A stretch of DNA of 64,000 nt from Planococcus citri. Taxonomy: Eukaryota; Arthropoda; Insecta; Hemiptera; Pseudococcidae. Shown here in pieces: positions 60,501-64,000 of this stretch (positions within the stretch are counted from its first letter, which is position 1; the number at the start of each line of letters is the position of its first letter). Location of the stretch: the NCBI RefSeq assembly GCF_950023065.1, contig NC_088677.1, positions 30,277,230-30,341,229 of the forward strand. The letters are read 5' to 3'. The notes below the pieces were generated by a model. That model saw only the letters and a list, made by a program, of their open reading frames with translations, was not told the origin of the DNA and did not search any database. Made by a program: the position numbers and the translations under genes.

Positions 60501-63471
60501 TTCCAAAATGGTTTGAAACGATTCAATTCTCCGTAATTTTCATCTTAAAATCGTCCCAAATCATGGTTTCCGTCGAAACGAAAATCATTTATTCAAACAG
60601 CAACTTCGTAAATTCTTGTATCAGTTGTATCGAACGAATTAAGCTTTTTCAATTTTCACCCAGGGAGCAATTAGATCAGAAATTACTTTTAAAAAAGCAG
60701 TATAAGTAATGCAGTCTATTTAATTGAAAATCGAAAAATTCATTAATTAAAGCTCTAACATAATTTGTAGGTTGGCCATTTCACCAATTATTAGCACCAC
60801 CGATATATTCTCAACAGACCAATTGCGAGAAAAAACAGCACTAATAGTTTTGAATAATACCTGTTTAATTTAATCAAACTGACGAGCCTTTGGAATTAAT
60901 TTCAGCCACTTGAACCACGAATTCCACCGCAATTGCCACTTCGAGACAAAATATTAAGCACAAAACTGAAATTTTTCTGCAAAATCATTCCCTCATCCAA
61001 TTTTTAAAACCCCTTGCACTTGAAAATGAAAGTTATATTCGAAGCCAACAAAGACATTTTCACTTCGTACACCTCGTATACATTTTATTAAACCTCCCAA
61101 CACGTCCGATTGATTGCATAATATTTAAAAGTGTTAAACAATCCGAACGTGGGCAAATCAAATACACCATTTACAATGATCGTAATCTCATCAAATTACG
61201 CAATCTCTTTTACATAAATAAATTTATCGCTGAAATTTTCCTCAACTCTGCACTAAGCATTATAAGCATTGTTACGGCTCAAGTATTACTCGTATATTGT
61301 TTAATTAAGAAGACAATATTGTCTGGAACATTAACGAACGTAGGTATAATCCGAGTATTGTGCACATCATTGTATCAAAAAAAAGTGAGGATATTGCGAA
61401 TTTTTCATGATTAACAGAAGACCACACCGTGTAAGTGTAAGTAAAGTATCCAACCTGTTCACCTTCTTTACACGTTTACTATACAAGGACACACATGTTT
61501 GAAAAGTCACAAGAAATAAAAATCACGCAAATATAGCACCTTACATAGCATTCTTCACTTACGACTTCCTAAGTATAAAAGTACCTCGTGAAAATTCACC
61601 GAGCAGATAGCAGCAGGCCTTAGGCAGGTACGAGTTAAGTCATAAAATTTGATTTTAATGCAATGATAATTCCACGTTGGAGAAAAATTACCCGCAATTG
61701 GTTGCAAATTACTCAGATTCGAAAAAAAAAACACCACCGCTAAACAAGTTGAAATTATTTCCAAAGAGCATTTTAGTCATTTAGTGACTTGCTAACATGT
61801 TTCATGAGCCAATTATATATCAACAAAGCAGGTTTGAAAGTTGCATTGTAATAAACATTACATTGTTAATTTCGGGTTATTACTTATTAGTGCACATTTA
61901 AAAGATGTTTACAATTTACTAATATTCGGTGGGAAGTTTAATTAAGCGTTTATCTACTGCGGTTTGATGAAAAGTTAATTTTTTAGATTGATTTTTTTTC
62001 AACATACTCGTAAAATAGGTAAATTGGAACCGAAAAATATTCCCAGGTTGAGTATGTACATTCACGATACAGATGAAAAAAAGGAAACATGACACAGGAA
62101 GGAAATGAAATAATTTCATAACTAGTTAAAATGTATAGCATCCGTAAACAAACATTACCTAAAACTTTGAAAAATTTCAACGCAGGTGTATTTTTCTCGC
62201 TTTCTTTAAAATGTAACACTTCATCATCTAGTTTTTTCATCGTGAAAAAAACAGACATCTGAAGTGGAGATTTTTGCTATTTAATTTGAAGAGATTCTTT
62301 TTCGTCGGTGTTGGTTTATTTTCGCACATTTTCAATTAGCATGTTTCTCTTTCTTAATTGTTCAGAATTTTACGTACTGTTTTCTTAATGGAGCTGATTA
62401 GCGATATTATTCTAATTGATAAGTCGGCTAGGATACCTTGTATGGAAAGTTGGATTGTTGAATGTTTATTAATGAAGTTGAAAAACTCCTTTTTTTTTCA
62501 AATCCATCGTCTTTTCTATCCACTCAATGAGTCATTTTTATGTTTAAAAGAGAGAAGAAATGGAATGGAAATTTCAATTTTGACCTTGATTCAGGTGCTG
62601 AAAAAAATTGACTTTTTTTATTCCATCACAGAGCTGATTTCGAATCGCAACAGGAAGATAAAACAAATAGGTAGGGTGTATTTTTCAAGGTTCGATTTCG
62701 AACAAACATTGCGTGAATTTAGCTAAGGGAATATTTTCTAGAAAAAAAAAAAATGAAAGTAAAAAGTGAAAAATTTTCGCATAAAACCGTCAACTGTTAC
62801 GCAACATCACTCATACGACAATTACCTACGATGAAATGGAAATCATCAATGGGACGATGGATACGAGCCAAACAACGGACTAATTTTTGGCAACTCGAAG
62901 ATAAAAACGACAAAGCCATATAGCTGAGACGCATCCAGTCGCCATAATATTCACGGCCATCGGAGTTTTTTTCGTCAATTGGTAAAAAAAATTGATAACA
63001 GGAGATAAATACTCGACTCGAGCAGAAATTAACTCTCGGAACATCTTTCACTAATGAATTTAGAAAGTTACACGCGATGAGCAGCGGCAGGACAGCAAAA
63101 ATACGCCATCGTATTTTTGATTGTTCGATATCGAAAAATTGAACCGGCAGTAAGCCGATGATGGTTTCCGGAATCGCTAATAATTTCTAAGAATCACACC
63201 GAACTCATCTAAAGCAGCTCGCGATGAAGATTACTCGACTACTCGTACAACAACAACAAGTGGTATACTATAACACATGGTGTAGTATGTTGTGTATATT
63301 GAAAAACTCACCGTGTCTTATCCTCCAGTAATATTTCCAGAAAAAGTAGACTATTAGCATGGCCGCTACGACTACCACCAAAGTGAGAAAAACTGGCAAG
63401 AAAATGCCCGGAGCGGATTCCTCGCATTTCAGAGTAGTCGCCGGGTTCAGTTTCTCTTCGTCGCTAGCCAT
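2749..63471 (-). CDS. Seven-exon gene: single-pass membrane protein with one PDZ domain and long disordered tail (953 aa)
   Basis: Seen: seven minus-strand exons (63471-63312, 21084-21010, 17926-17880, 16576-16493, 8555-8396, 7293-7091, 4881-2749) with GT donors and AG acceptors join in one frame of 2862 nt including TAA. Layout: residues 1-22 polar, 23-45 a hydrophobic helix followed by aromatic and basic residues (so the C-terminal side is probably cytosolic), 131-212 a PDZ domain with TGLGF loop, about 371-411 a charged amphipathic helix, then Ser/Asp/Glu-rich low-complexity sequence with KRKAPPPP (461-468), KKRKAPLPP (563-571) and SRIP (882-885). Known: PDZ domains bind C-terminal peptides; proline runs after basic residues recruit SH3, WW or profilin-type partners; SxIP in basic Ser/Pro-rich sequence binds EB1. 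Inferred: a membrane-anchored cytoplasmic scaffold. I do not recognise the family member, so no symbol. Intron phases are 1,1,0,0,1,0. Extra small exons inside the 42-kb intron cannot be excluded. Confidence 0.85.
5336..5368 (+). repeat. Purine-rich block with potential G-quadruplex
   Basis: Plus strand shows GGG, GGG, GGGG, GGG and GGGG runs separated by 1-8 purines. G is on the template strand of the minus-strand host gene. Confidence 0.4.
6402..6427. repeat. Poly(A) tract, 26 bp
   Basis: Uninterrupted A run on the plus strand, within intron 6. No flanking target duplication was recognised, so it is listed as a simple repeat only. Confidence 0.7.
7091..7293 (-). CDS. Exon 6: second half of the PDZ domain
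   Basis: Residues 176-243. It begins GDRISAIRINF, the beta-D strand and turn of a PDZ domain, then a helix (HMVYEDAKAILSYA) and a last strand (YEVEIEVED). Residues 213-243 form a Ser-rich linker. The residue at helix alpha-B position 1 aligns to Tyr191. Acceptor ctttttag, donor gtaat; entry phase 1, exit phase 0. Confidence 0.88.
7294..8395 (-). other. Intron 5: splits the PDZ domain; no gene seen
   Basis: A 1.1-kb phase-1 intron with mostly complex sequence containing TACCTA, ACTCGTA and TACGTA words. Chance open frames on both strands have no recognisable protein signal. Confidence 0.6.
8396..8555 (-). CDS. Exon 5: first half of the PDZ domain
   Basis: Residues 123-175 plus one base. The sequence DFTGLGFDICGN carries the PDZ carboxylate-binding loop (GLGF, residues 143-146), followed by DGIYVKDLLHRGPASETGMIKQ, which matches the beta-C to alpha-A region with its conserved GPA element. 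The exon ends phase 1, so the GDRI turn is split between exons 5 and 6. Acceptor tttttttcag, donor gtaat. Confidence 0.88.
8556..9394 (-). other. Intron 4, part 3' of the LINE insertion
   Basis: Homopolymer-rich intron sequence between the retrotransposon target duplication and exon 5. No gene or recognised element. Confidence 0.5.
9395..9407. repeat. Target-site duplication of the LINE, 3'-side copy
   Basis: Reads ttttcacttctat on the plus strand, identical to 14908-14920. It directly abuts the AATA-repeat tail of the element. Confidence 0.88.
9408..9427 (-). repeat. LINE 3' tail of AATA-type repeats
   Basis: On the minus strand the element ends in tandem AATAAA/TAAA units after CACCC, instead of a pure poly(A). 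Short simple-repeat tails of this kind are typical of I-type LINEs. The overlapping AATAAA hexamers could also act as polyadenylation signals, and they lie in the sense direction for the host transcript. Confidence 0.75.
9560..13234 (-). pseudogene. LINE ORF2: endonuclease - reverse transcriptase - RNase H polyprotein, one in-frame stop
   Basis: A single frame of 1224 codons ending in TAG, with one TGA at 10963-10961 (codon 758). No frameshift. APE endonuclease: WNCNG (8-12), QET (35-37), GDLN (133-136), TIDL with D185, SDH (208-210). Reverse transcriptase: NYRPISL (511-517), FFDINKAFD (581-589), GVPQGT (639-644), FADD (671-674). After the stop the frame reads through THIDEIRKKCF to the RNase H: TDGS (D959), AELYAI (E992), FSDS (D1016), and D1070 in an ITDKTAK helix, so all four acidic residues are present. 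C-terminal knuckle C-X2-C-X7-H-X4-C begins at C1165. The enzyme nicks target DNA and copies the element RNA onto it. The stop falls between RT and RNase H, so a truncated product would keep EN and RT but lack RNase H. Confidence 0.93.
13402..14712 (-). CDS. LINE ORF1: Gag-like RNA-binding protein with CCHC zinc knuckle
   Basis: Intact frame of 436 codons ending TAA. Residues about 110-165 (KIIISNVPPHVPHDVITKQM onward) resemble the RRM-like fold of LINE ORF1 proteins. A single C-X2-C-X4-H-X4-C knuckle lies at C196, C199, H204, C209. The following 120 residues are acidic and Ser/Asn-rich, then a basic block with KPTKKPK. ORF1 proteins of this group bind element RNA and form the ribonucleoprotein used for retrotransposition. 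It lies 167 bp upstream of ORF2 with no overlap, so ORF2 would need reinitiation or internal entry. No disruption is seen. Confidence 0.88.
   Translation of the reverse strand: MPANTPAKTGTDYRPITTYSSAIKSEVFPSANQAIIFPAIDGVPIQYYAKKMIDAIGNNIMHCAKISGKRVRMYIKTREIADIFLKSGGIIEIDRERIQARWYKNEKTDKKIIISNVPPHVPHDVITKQMATHGVTITSAMRFLHISQEEDLKNVLSERRSVFISPDSDSELPSSELINYDDEEYRAFYSTPEVKCFICHQLGHTTASCEYALKTDEVDNDSAKLNKEKENNELSENPTNTSSMINQEHSIDDLTNSMDVENNFDNNIFSGDINMEDLDTSLAGKKRPPTSSIFSDISSGTSNIPVDNATPPTKEIKPTKKPKIQVDDPQGQISIKELLKPIEEHFNSNKNEYSISFGNFMLIMDMVKGHQKPLDAIREITGDFPGLHKILVENYSHLQHRSMKTRFTKLKNKIQLAFPELINSSNKIGSESDTDT
14725..14749 (-). repeat. Hairpin in the LINE 5' UTR next to the ORF1 start
   Basis: Arms 25-35 and 38-49 of the 147xx block (accggctcagc and gctgagaccggt) pair with a single bulged base around a two-base loop. 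Direct repeats of gagaccgg are present in the same segment. It lies 13 bases before the ORF1 ATG and could affect translation initiation or packaging. Confidence 0.5.
14908..14920. repeat. Target-site duplication of the LINE, 5'-side copy
   Basis: Exact 13-bp match to 9395-9407. Flanking bases differ on both sides, as expected when the element lies between the copies. It defines the element 5' end at 14907 (minus strand begins GGACTTTTGCG). Confidence 0.88.
14921..16492 (-). other. Intron 4, part 5' of the LINE insertion; degenerate dispersed repeat
   Basis: No gene seen. The segment 15590-15680 (gaatggtttgaaacc, then cacctcccgatctgagaggtc) shares its wording with intron 2 (near 18830, 19250, 19870, 20500), which points to an old dispersed repeat. 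A T tract of 28 bases lies at 15556-15583. Confidence 0.5.
15556..15583. repeat. Poly(T) tract, 28 bp
   Basis: Uninterrupted T run on the plus strand (poly(A) on the minus strand), in intron 4. No target duplication recognised. Confidence 0.7.
16493..16576 (-). CDS. Exon 4: linker, frame-neutral cassette exon
   Basis: An 84-nt exon (28 codons, residues 95-122) with phase 0 on both sides. Acceptor is a T-rich tract ending cag, donor gtaag. It encodes a charged, Ser/Asn/Lys-rich linker from EKAEAKENSQ to EDGALNK before the PDZ domain. Because it is frame-neutral, it could be alternatively included. The LINE insertion lies in the intron just downstream in transcript order. Confidence 0.75.
16577..17879 (-). 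other. Intron 3: complex sequence without a gene
   Basis: Rich in TACCTA and ACTCGTA words, low in homopolymers. A pair of near repeats, gatgctgatgcagtg and gatgctgttgcagtt, occurs near 17683-17713. No coding or RNA signal is seen. Confidence 0.5.
17880..17926 (-). CDS. Exon 3: short linker exon (47 nt)
   Basis: Acceptor tttacag and donor gtatc bound a 47-nt exon that encodes EGTPVIQAKKLSAEIK (residues 79-94). Phase is 1 on entry and 0 on exit. It lies between membrane segment and PDZ domain. It is too short to stand out as an open reading frame; support comes from the splice sites and the frame fit on both sides. Confidence 0.7.
17927..21009 (-). other. Intron 2: largely degenerate copies of a dispersed repeat
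   Basis: From about 18400 to 20750 the same phrases return in mutated form: 'aaatttggtctat', 'gaccttctgaa', 'gatggtttcga', 'ttcagcagttttttga'. They appear near 18789-18850, 18950-19030, 19130-19260, 19855-19925 and 20480-20530, at irregular spacing of roughly 150-300 bp. Related phrases occur near 15600 and 58680. No protein-coding signal is seen, so these look like old non-coding repeat copies. Confidence 0.45.
21010..21084 (-). CDS. Exon 2: juxtamembrane segment with FDNPGF motif
   Basis: A 75-nt exon between acceptor ttggcag and donor gtaag, phase 1 on both sides. It encodes residues 54-78, GKHLVLVTDV... to DFAFDNPGFR. Length and phases are symmetric, so skipping it would keep the frame. 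Its reading frame continues exactly from exon 1 across the 42-kb intron and into exon 3, which is the main evidence that it belongs to this gene. Confidence 0.75.
21085..24161 (-). other. Intron 1, distal segment next to exon 2
   Basis: 21100-23100 is complex sequence with TAGGTA/ACTCGTA words; 23100-24160 is homopolymer-rich. Chance open frames show no recognisable protein. No element boundary identified. Confidence 0.45.
24151..24157 (-). terminator. RNA polymerase III terminator of the 5S gene
   Basis: Seven consecutive T on the minus strand, starting five bases after the end of the 5S rRNA, with a second T run at 24147-24141. Runs of four or more T end Pol III transcription. The host Pol II transcript runs through the same strand. 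Confidence 0.75.
24162..24279 (-). rRNA. 5S ribosomal RNA gene
   Basis: A 118-nt minus-strand gene. The first nine bases (gccaacgtt) are the exact complement of the last nine (aacgttggc), forming helix I. The internal promoter region is intact: aagttaagcagcatcgggc (box A region), then ttagtacttggatgggtgac (box C region) and cgcctggg. The 5' part gaatacaccggttctcgtccg matches the conserved loop B/C region. A T7 tract lies five bases past the 3' end. 5S rRNA is transcribed by RNA polymerase III with TFIIIA and joins the large ribosomal subunit. It sits alone inside intron 1 of a protein gene, in the same orientation, not in a visible tandem array. No TATA-like box is obvious at -25 to -30, so activity is uncertain; a solitary dispersed copy or pseudogene remains possible. 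Confidence 0.93.
24280..25088 (-). other. Intron 1 segment upstream of the 5S gene
   Basis: AT-rich, with no gene recognised. The first 30 bases upstream of the 5S start do not show a clear TATA-like element. Confidence 0.4.
25089..25311 (-). mobile_element. hAT-type MITE, truncated copy C
   Basis: Reverse-oriented relative to copies at 42176 and 43619. It starts cagtagagcagccaag, the decayed terminus. It keeps the shared internal blocks 'tttttggacccattttttt', 'gaaggttttcagaaaattacctc' (in part) and 'caatttcgatttttcatgcc'. The far terminal inverted repeat is missing or unrecognisable. Confidence 0.6.
25312..26599 (-). other. Intron 1 segment without recognised gene
   Basis: Contains a poly(T) tract near 25365-25381 and a run of G at 25546-25554. 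An open minus-strand frame of 120 codons at 25477-25839 has no recognisable domain and spans a low-complexity stretch. Confidence 0.4.
26600..27100. repeat. Foldback array: three copies of a repeat, one inverted, around an inner hairpin
   Basis: A block containing ccattctggagcctccagcg lies at about 26600-26688, a second direct copy at about 26747-26810, and an inverted copy at about 27013-27100. The middle copy is itself enclosed by inverted arms 26713-26746 and 26822-26855, which match at 15 outer and 10 inner bases with a mismatched centre. The core ctggagcctccag is palindromic (ctggag/ctccag). Could be a composite of foldback MITEs. Confidence 0.6.
27101..33239 (-). other. Intron 1 segment, 27.1-33.2 kb
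   Basis: 28000-29960 and 31800-32800 are complex with few homopolymers, so they are the likeliest places for unrecognised regulatory DNA. 28340-28550 is relatively GC-rich. The rest is homopolymer-rich. A (TCG/GTC)n-like stretch lies at 29690-29713. No gene is supported. Confidence 0.4.
33240..33720. repeat. A-rich degenerate tandem repeat
   Basis: The phrase aaatttggcaaaaattgcat, or a one- to three-base variant, recurs near 33245, 33411, 33520 and 33597. The intervening DNA is made of short AAAAACAC/AATTACA words. Similar A-rich DNA occurs at 53280-53720, and its T-rich counterpart at 44580-45400 and 54130-54520. Confidence 0.45.
33721..34547 (-). other. Intron 1 segment without recognised gene
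   Basis: Mixed sequence leading up to the hAT-like element; TAGGTA words return after 34290. Nothing else is seen. Confidence 0.35.
34548..34555. repeat. 8-bp target duplication, left copy
   Basis: gaaaaatc, identical to the sequence directly after the element at 35108-35115. Confidence 0.7.
34556..35107. mobile_element. hAT-like non-autonomous element with exact 8-bp target duplication
   Basis: About 552 bp, bounded by gaaaaatc at 34548-34555 and again at 35108-35115. The left end reads CAGTGTTGTC; the right end reads CCAAGACTG, an imperfect inverted counterpart. Both subterminal regions are packed with GTTTAAAAC/GTTTTAAAC palindromes and close variants (more than ten), separated by a T-rich middle without an open frame. 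hAT elements make 8-bp duplications and start CAGNG; a transposase is absent, so it would depend on one elsewhere. Confidence 0.75.
35108..35115. repeat. 8-bp target duplication, right copy
   Basis: gaaaaatc, identical to 34548-34555. Confidence 0.7.
35116..36680 (-). other. Intron 1 segment between hAT-like element and satellite
   Basis: 35150-35850 is complex, with TACGAGTA words. 36070-36150 is a T/A-rich stretch holding a perfect 22-bp palindrome. No gene is seen. Confidence 0.4.
36129..36150. repeat. Perfect 22-bp AT palindrome
   Basis: Each half reads ctaatttaata or its complement, with no spacer. It lies about 530 bp left of the satellite. It could extrude as a cruciform or be the relic of a foldback. 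Confidence 0.6.
36681..39590. repeat. Satellite of 29-bp units arranged in 584-bp higher-order repeats
   Basis: About 100 head-to-tail units of 29 bp: CAGTGT, a 9-nt centre, ACACTG, then GGTTTTAAA. CAGTGT and ACACTG are complementary, so each unit can form a 6-bp stem. The centre varies between CTGTCACAA, CTGTTTCAA and CTGTCACTACC-type versions. Unit variants repeat in a fixed order every 584 bp (about 20 units): the marker accgctttt starts at 37571, 38155, 38739 and 39323, and aacaatgcct at 37611, 38195, 38779 and 39363. The three full copies differ at only a few bases, for example tgtcactacc/tgttactacc/tgtcactatc. The part before 37570 carries related but differently ordered blocks. Reading frames in it are artefacts of the repeat. 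Confidence 0.95.
39600..40040. repeat. Tandem repeat of about 147 bp with an internal hairpin, about three copies
   Basis: Units begin at or near 39602, 39751 and 39896, with a partial at 40027. Each carries 'agttttcgattttttt', 'ggtgaattcatgtt', and then 'gactgcttggtgaatcctgg'. Each full unit includes inverted arms cttctggtga/tcaccagaag around five bases (39719-39743 in the first). It directly follows the 29-bp satellite but has no sequence in common with it apart from short CACCAG/GGTGA words. Confidence 0.8.
40041..42167 (-). other. Intron 1 segment, 40.0-42.2 kb
   Basis: 40540-42060 is complex with TACCTA and ACTCGTA words. 41210-41520 has overlapping chance frames without protein signal. 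No gene is supported. Confidence 0.4.
42176..42433 (+). mobile_element. hAT-type MITE, complete copy A (258 bp)
   Basis: Ends CAGTGGCGTA (42176-42185) and TACGCCACTG (42424-42433) are perfect 10-bp inverted repeats. Flanks gcttcgga and gctccaga match at six of eight bases, fitting an aged 8-bp duplication. Internal blocks atcgaaattagaggtaat and gggtccaaaaaacgaa are shared with copies B and C. No open frame. Confidence 0.78.
42434..42938 (-). other. Intron 1 spacer between MITE copy A and the Helitron candidate
   Basis: AT-rich with no gene. Chance frames on the plus strand have no recognised domain. Confidence 0.35.
42967..43320 (+). repeat. 183-bp tandem duplication
   Basis: Two units beginning aaaccttgatagag (42968 and 43151) share cgccagccttttctay, gaaccgatttc, aacgttcctttt and gtgtagatatgtcatcaag. 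They differ by scattered substitutions, so the duplication is not recent. Confidence 0.75.
43619..43899 (+). mobile_element. hAT-type MITE, copy B, nested in the Helitron candidate
   Basis: Starts cagtgtagccag and ends gccaccactg. It shares ttctcaaagagagggcaaaa, atcgaaattagaggtaat and gggtcgaaaaaacgaa with copy A. The terminal repeats have decayed and no 8-bp duplication is visible, so it is older than copy A or inserted imprecisely. Confidence 0.65.
44318..44441 (+). repeat. GC-rich cluster of GNA-loop mini-hairpins
   Basis: Within 124 bp of otherwise AT-rich DNA there are gcccc-gga-ggggc, ggtcgc-gga-gcgacc and ctagggggc-gaa-gccccctag, plus three copies of the heptamer gcgaagc (near 44347, 44375 and 44428). 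The d(GCGAAGC) heptamer is known as an exceptionally stable single-stranded DNA mini-hairpin. The cluster forms the 3' end of the Helitron candidate. Confidence 0.75.
44442..47040 (-). other. Intron 1 segment, 44.4-47.0 kb
   Basis: 44450-45540 is T-rich degenerate sequence with no gene. After 45800 the sequence becomes complex with ACTCGTA/TAGGTA words. No coding region supported. Confidence 0.4.
45546..45605 (+). mobile_element. Remnant of a pogo/Tigger-like terminal repeat
   Basis: The segment reads cagtagactctcgattggtc, then gattatccgatttttgg. The string CAGTAGACTCTCGATTATCCGA-like is a common terminus of pogo-type elements and is preceded here by TA. No opposite end was found, so it is only a fragment. 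Confidence 0.35.
47041..47240. promoter_or_regulatory. CpG-rich patch inside intron 1
   Basis: gcgcgccgagcgccgagtc is followed by agccgcggtggcgatgatgg and ggatggcggcatc. The local GC and CpG content is far above that of the rest of the intron. It could be an alternative promoter or enhancer of the host gene, or an insertion; no exon could be defined. Confidence 0.3.
47252..47281 (+). repeat. (GTT)n microsatellite
   Basis: Ten uninterrupted GTT units, the last ending in g. Confidence 0.85.
47282..50599 (-). other. Intron 1 segment; dispersed-repeat-like DNA
   Basis: 47800-50400 is homopolymer-rich. 48490-48790 (ggtcattccacgtcaattcg, then ggataactcgataaccgcaa) reads like a dispersed repeat and ends in cagtgttgccac, a hAT-type terminus. 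No gene is supported. Confidence 0.4.
50600..51330. promoter_or_regulatory. Second less AT-rich, CpG-containing patch in intron 1
   Basis: Includes repetitive agccagagccagaaccaaag, the inverted cgagttc-g-gaactcg with ggcgccgcacgccgg next to it (50849-50880), and cgacgttctcccgcatctcc (51278 on). Candidate regulatory region or alternative promoter; overlapping short open frames at 50467-51016 have no recognisable domain. Confidence 0.25.
51331..59204 (-). other. Intron 1 segment, 51.3-59.2 kb
   Basis: 51340-52200 and 54650-57900 are complex with ACTCGTA/TAGGTA words. 52600-54650 is homopolymer-rich, with A-rich then T-rich degenerate repeats and long G and C runs at 54040-54105. 58560-58790 echoes the repeat phrases of intron 2. 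No gene is supported. Confidence 0.4.
59205..59227 (+). repeat. Strong G-quadruplex motif
   Basis: GG, then three GGGG runs and one GGGGG run, each separated by a single A. On the template strand of the host gene, inside intron 1. Confidence 0.7.
59232..63311 (-). other. Intron 1 segment adjoining exon 1
   Basis: 59230-60600 is homopolymer-rich. 60600-63311 is complex sequence close to exon 1, where enhancers of the first intron often lie. A plus-strand open frame at 62358-62726 has no recognised domain and no splice support. Confidence 0.4.
63312..63471 (-). CDS. Exon 1: start codon and transmembrane helix
   Basis: Codons 1-53 plus one base. The ATG at 63471-63469 has a favourable context (ACA before, G after). 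The encoded N-terminus is short and acidic, with one cysteine (C16). A hydrophobic stretch of about 23 residues (23-45, from GIFLPVF to VYFFW) is followed by KYYWRIRH. There is no cleavable signal peptide shape, so a signal-anchor with the C-terminus in the cytosol fits the positive-inside rule. The exon ends acacg|gtgag (donor at 63311-63307), phase 1. Confidence 0.85.
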
Positions 63472-63769
63472 TGTATACGATGCAAAAACTCGTTTTTATC
63501 GGCACGTAAAAACACGAAAAAAGCACTAAGAAATTCGCTATTTTTCACTCCTCGATCTTGGCTAGAAACGCGACGCTGCGAAAACAATATTCACTGGTAC
63601 GCGAAACATCAGCACTTGGGAGTAAAATGACGAAAAGGTGCGACTCGAATATCAAATTTTTCAAAATTTACAGCCAGACAGCATTACACGATTGACTCAA
63701 CTTGGAATGGAATCTTGGTTCATGCGATACTGGAACATTGCATCGATATCGAACGATCGACATTGAAAT
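63472..63769 (-). other. Probable 5' UTR part of exon 1 with candidate upstream splice acceptor
   Basis: Upstream of the ATG the sequence is less AT-rich than the introns and has no long open frame. On the minus strand a pyrimidine-rich ctttgatttttacag ends at 63770, a plausible acceptor that would start the exon at 63769. If so, a noncoding first exon and the promoter lie beyond the window. No TATA or initiator element is claimed. Confidence 0.35.
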
Positions 63770-64000
63770 CTGTAAAAATCAAAGCACAATCACCGATTAG
63801 AATCGTAAACACCTATATGTAGGTACAAATGAAGAAATGTTTTCATAGTGTAGGTATATATACTTATACTACGCATAAAATATGGTAAATTGTACGTTTT
63901 ACGTAGAGTTTCCTGCTTTAGTAAACGTATTTCATGCACTTAGATTGCTGTATACATTTCAATTGGCACTTCTCGTAATGGTTAAACATGTGCGATGATG
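63770..64000 (-). other. Sequence upstream of the candidate 5' UTR acceptor
   Basis: Complex sequence with TAGGTA words. Under the gene model it is either intron between a noncoding first exon and exon 1, or promoter-proximal DNA. Nothing specific is seen. Confidence 0.3.

Noticed and set aside
62358..62726. Plus-strand open frame of 122 codons
   Set aside because: No domain, no good start context, and composition like neighbouring noncoding DNA.

Overview
The window is animal nuclear DNA, very AT-rich and dominated by introns. Spliceosomal GT-AG introns, an arthropod-type 5S rRNA gene, an APE-endonuclease LINE, hAT-like miniature elements and heavy over-use of the short words TAGGTA/TACCTA and ACTCGTA/TACGAGT together point to an insect. 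A sap-sucking hemipteran (aphid or scale insect/mealybug) is most likely. This placement is an inference from sequence style; no species can be named.

One protein-coding gene on the minus strand fills almost the whole window. I could reconstruct seven coding exons by joining in-frame splice sites: 63471-63312, 21084-21010, 17926-17880, 16576-16493, 8555-8396, 7293-7091 and 4881-2749. They encode 953 residues: a short N-terminal segment, one membrane helix, a single PDZ domain split by a phase-1 intron, and a long disordered Ser/Asp-rich tail with two KRKAP proline motifs and an SRIP (SxIP-type) motif. Intron 1 is about 42.2 kb and holds most of the repeats.

Layout from left to right: 1-1876 lies downstream of the gene and contains a 26-bp perfect foldback; 1877-2748 is the probable 3' UTR; 2749-8555 holds exons 7 to 5; 9408-14907 is a near-intact full-length non-LTR retrotransposon in intron 4, bounded by an exact 13-bp target duplication and disabled by one in-frame stop in ORF2; 16493-21084 holds exons 4 to 2. 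Within intron 1 there is a 5S rRNA gene (24162-24279); a truncated hAT-type MITE (25089-25311); a foldback array (26600-27100); a hAT-like non-autonomous element with an exact 8-bp target duplication (34556-35107); a 2.9-kb satellite of 29-bp units organised into 584-bp higher-order repeats (36681-39590); a separate tandem of about 147 bp (39600-40040); two more copies of the hAT MITE (42176-42433 and 43619-43899); and a candidate non-autonomous Helitron with a GC-rich hairpin end (42939-44441). Exon 1 and a probable 5' UTR lie at 63312-63769.

The host gene looks like a membrane-anchored PDZ scaffold. The retrotransposon, MITEs, satellite and Helitron are passengers in its introns. The remaining intron sequence alternates between homopolymer-rich, repeat-derived stretches and more complex stretches rich in TAGGTA/ACTCGTA words. 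I found no second host protein-coding gene, no tRNA and no CRISPR array.
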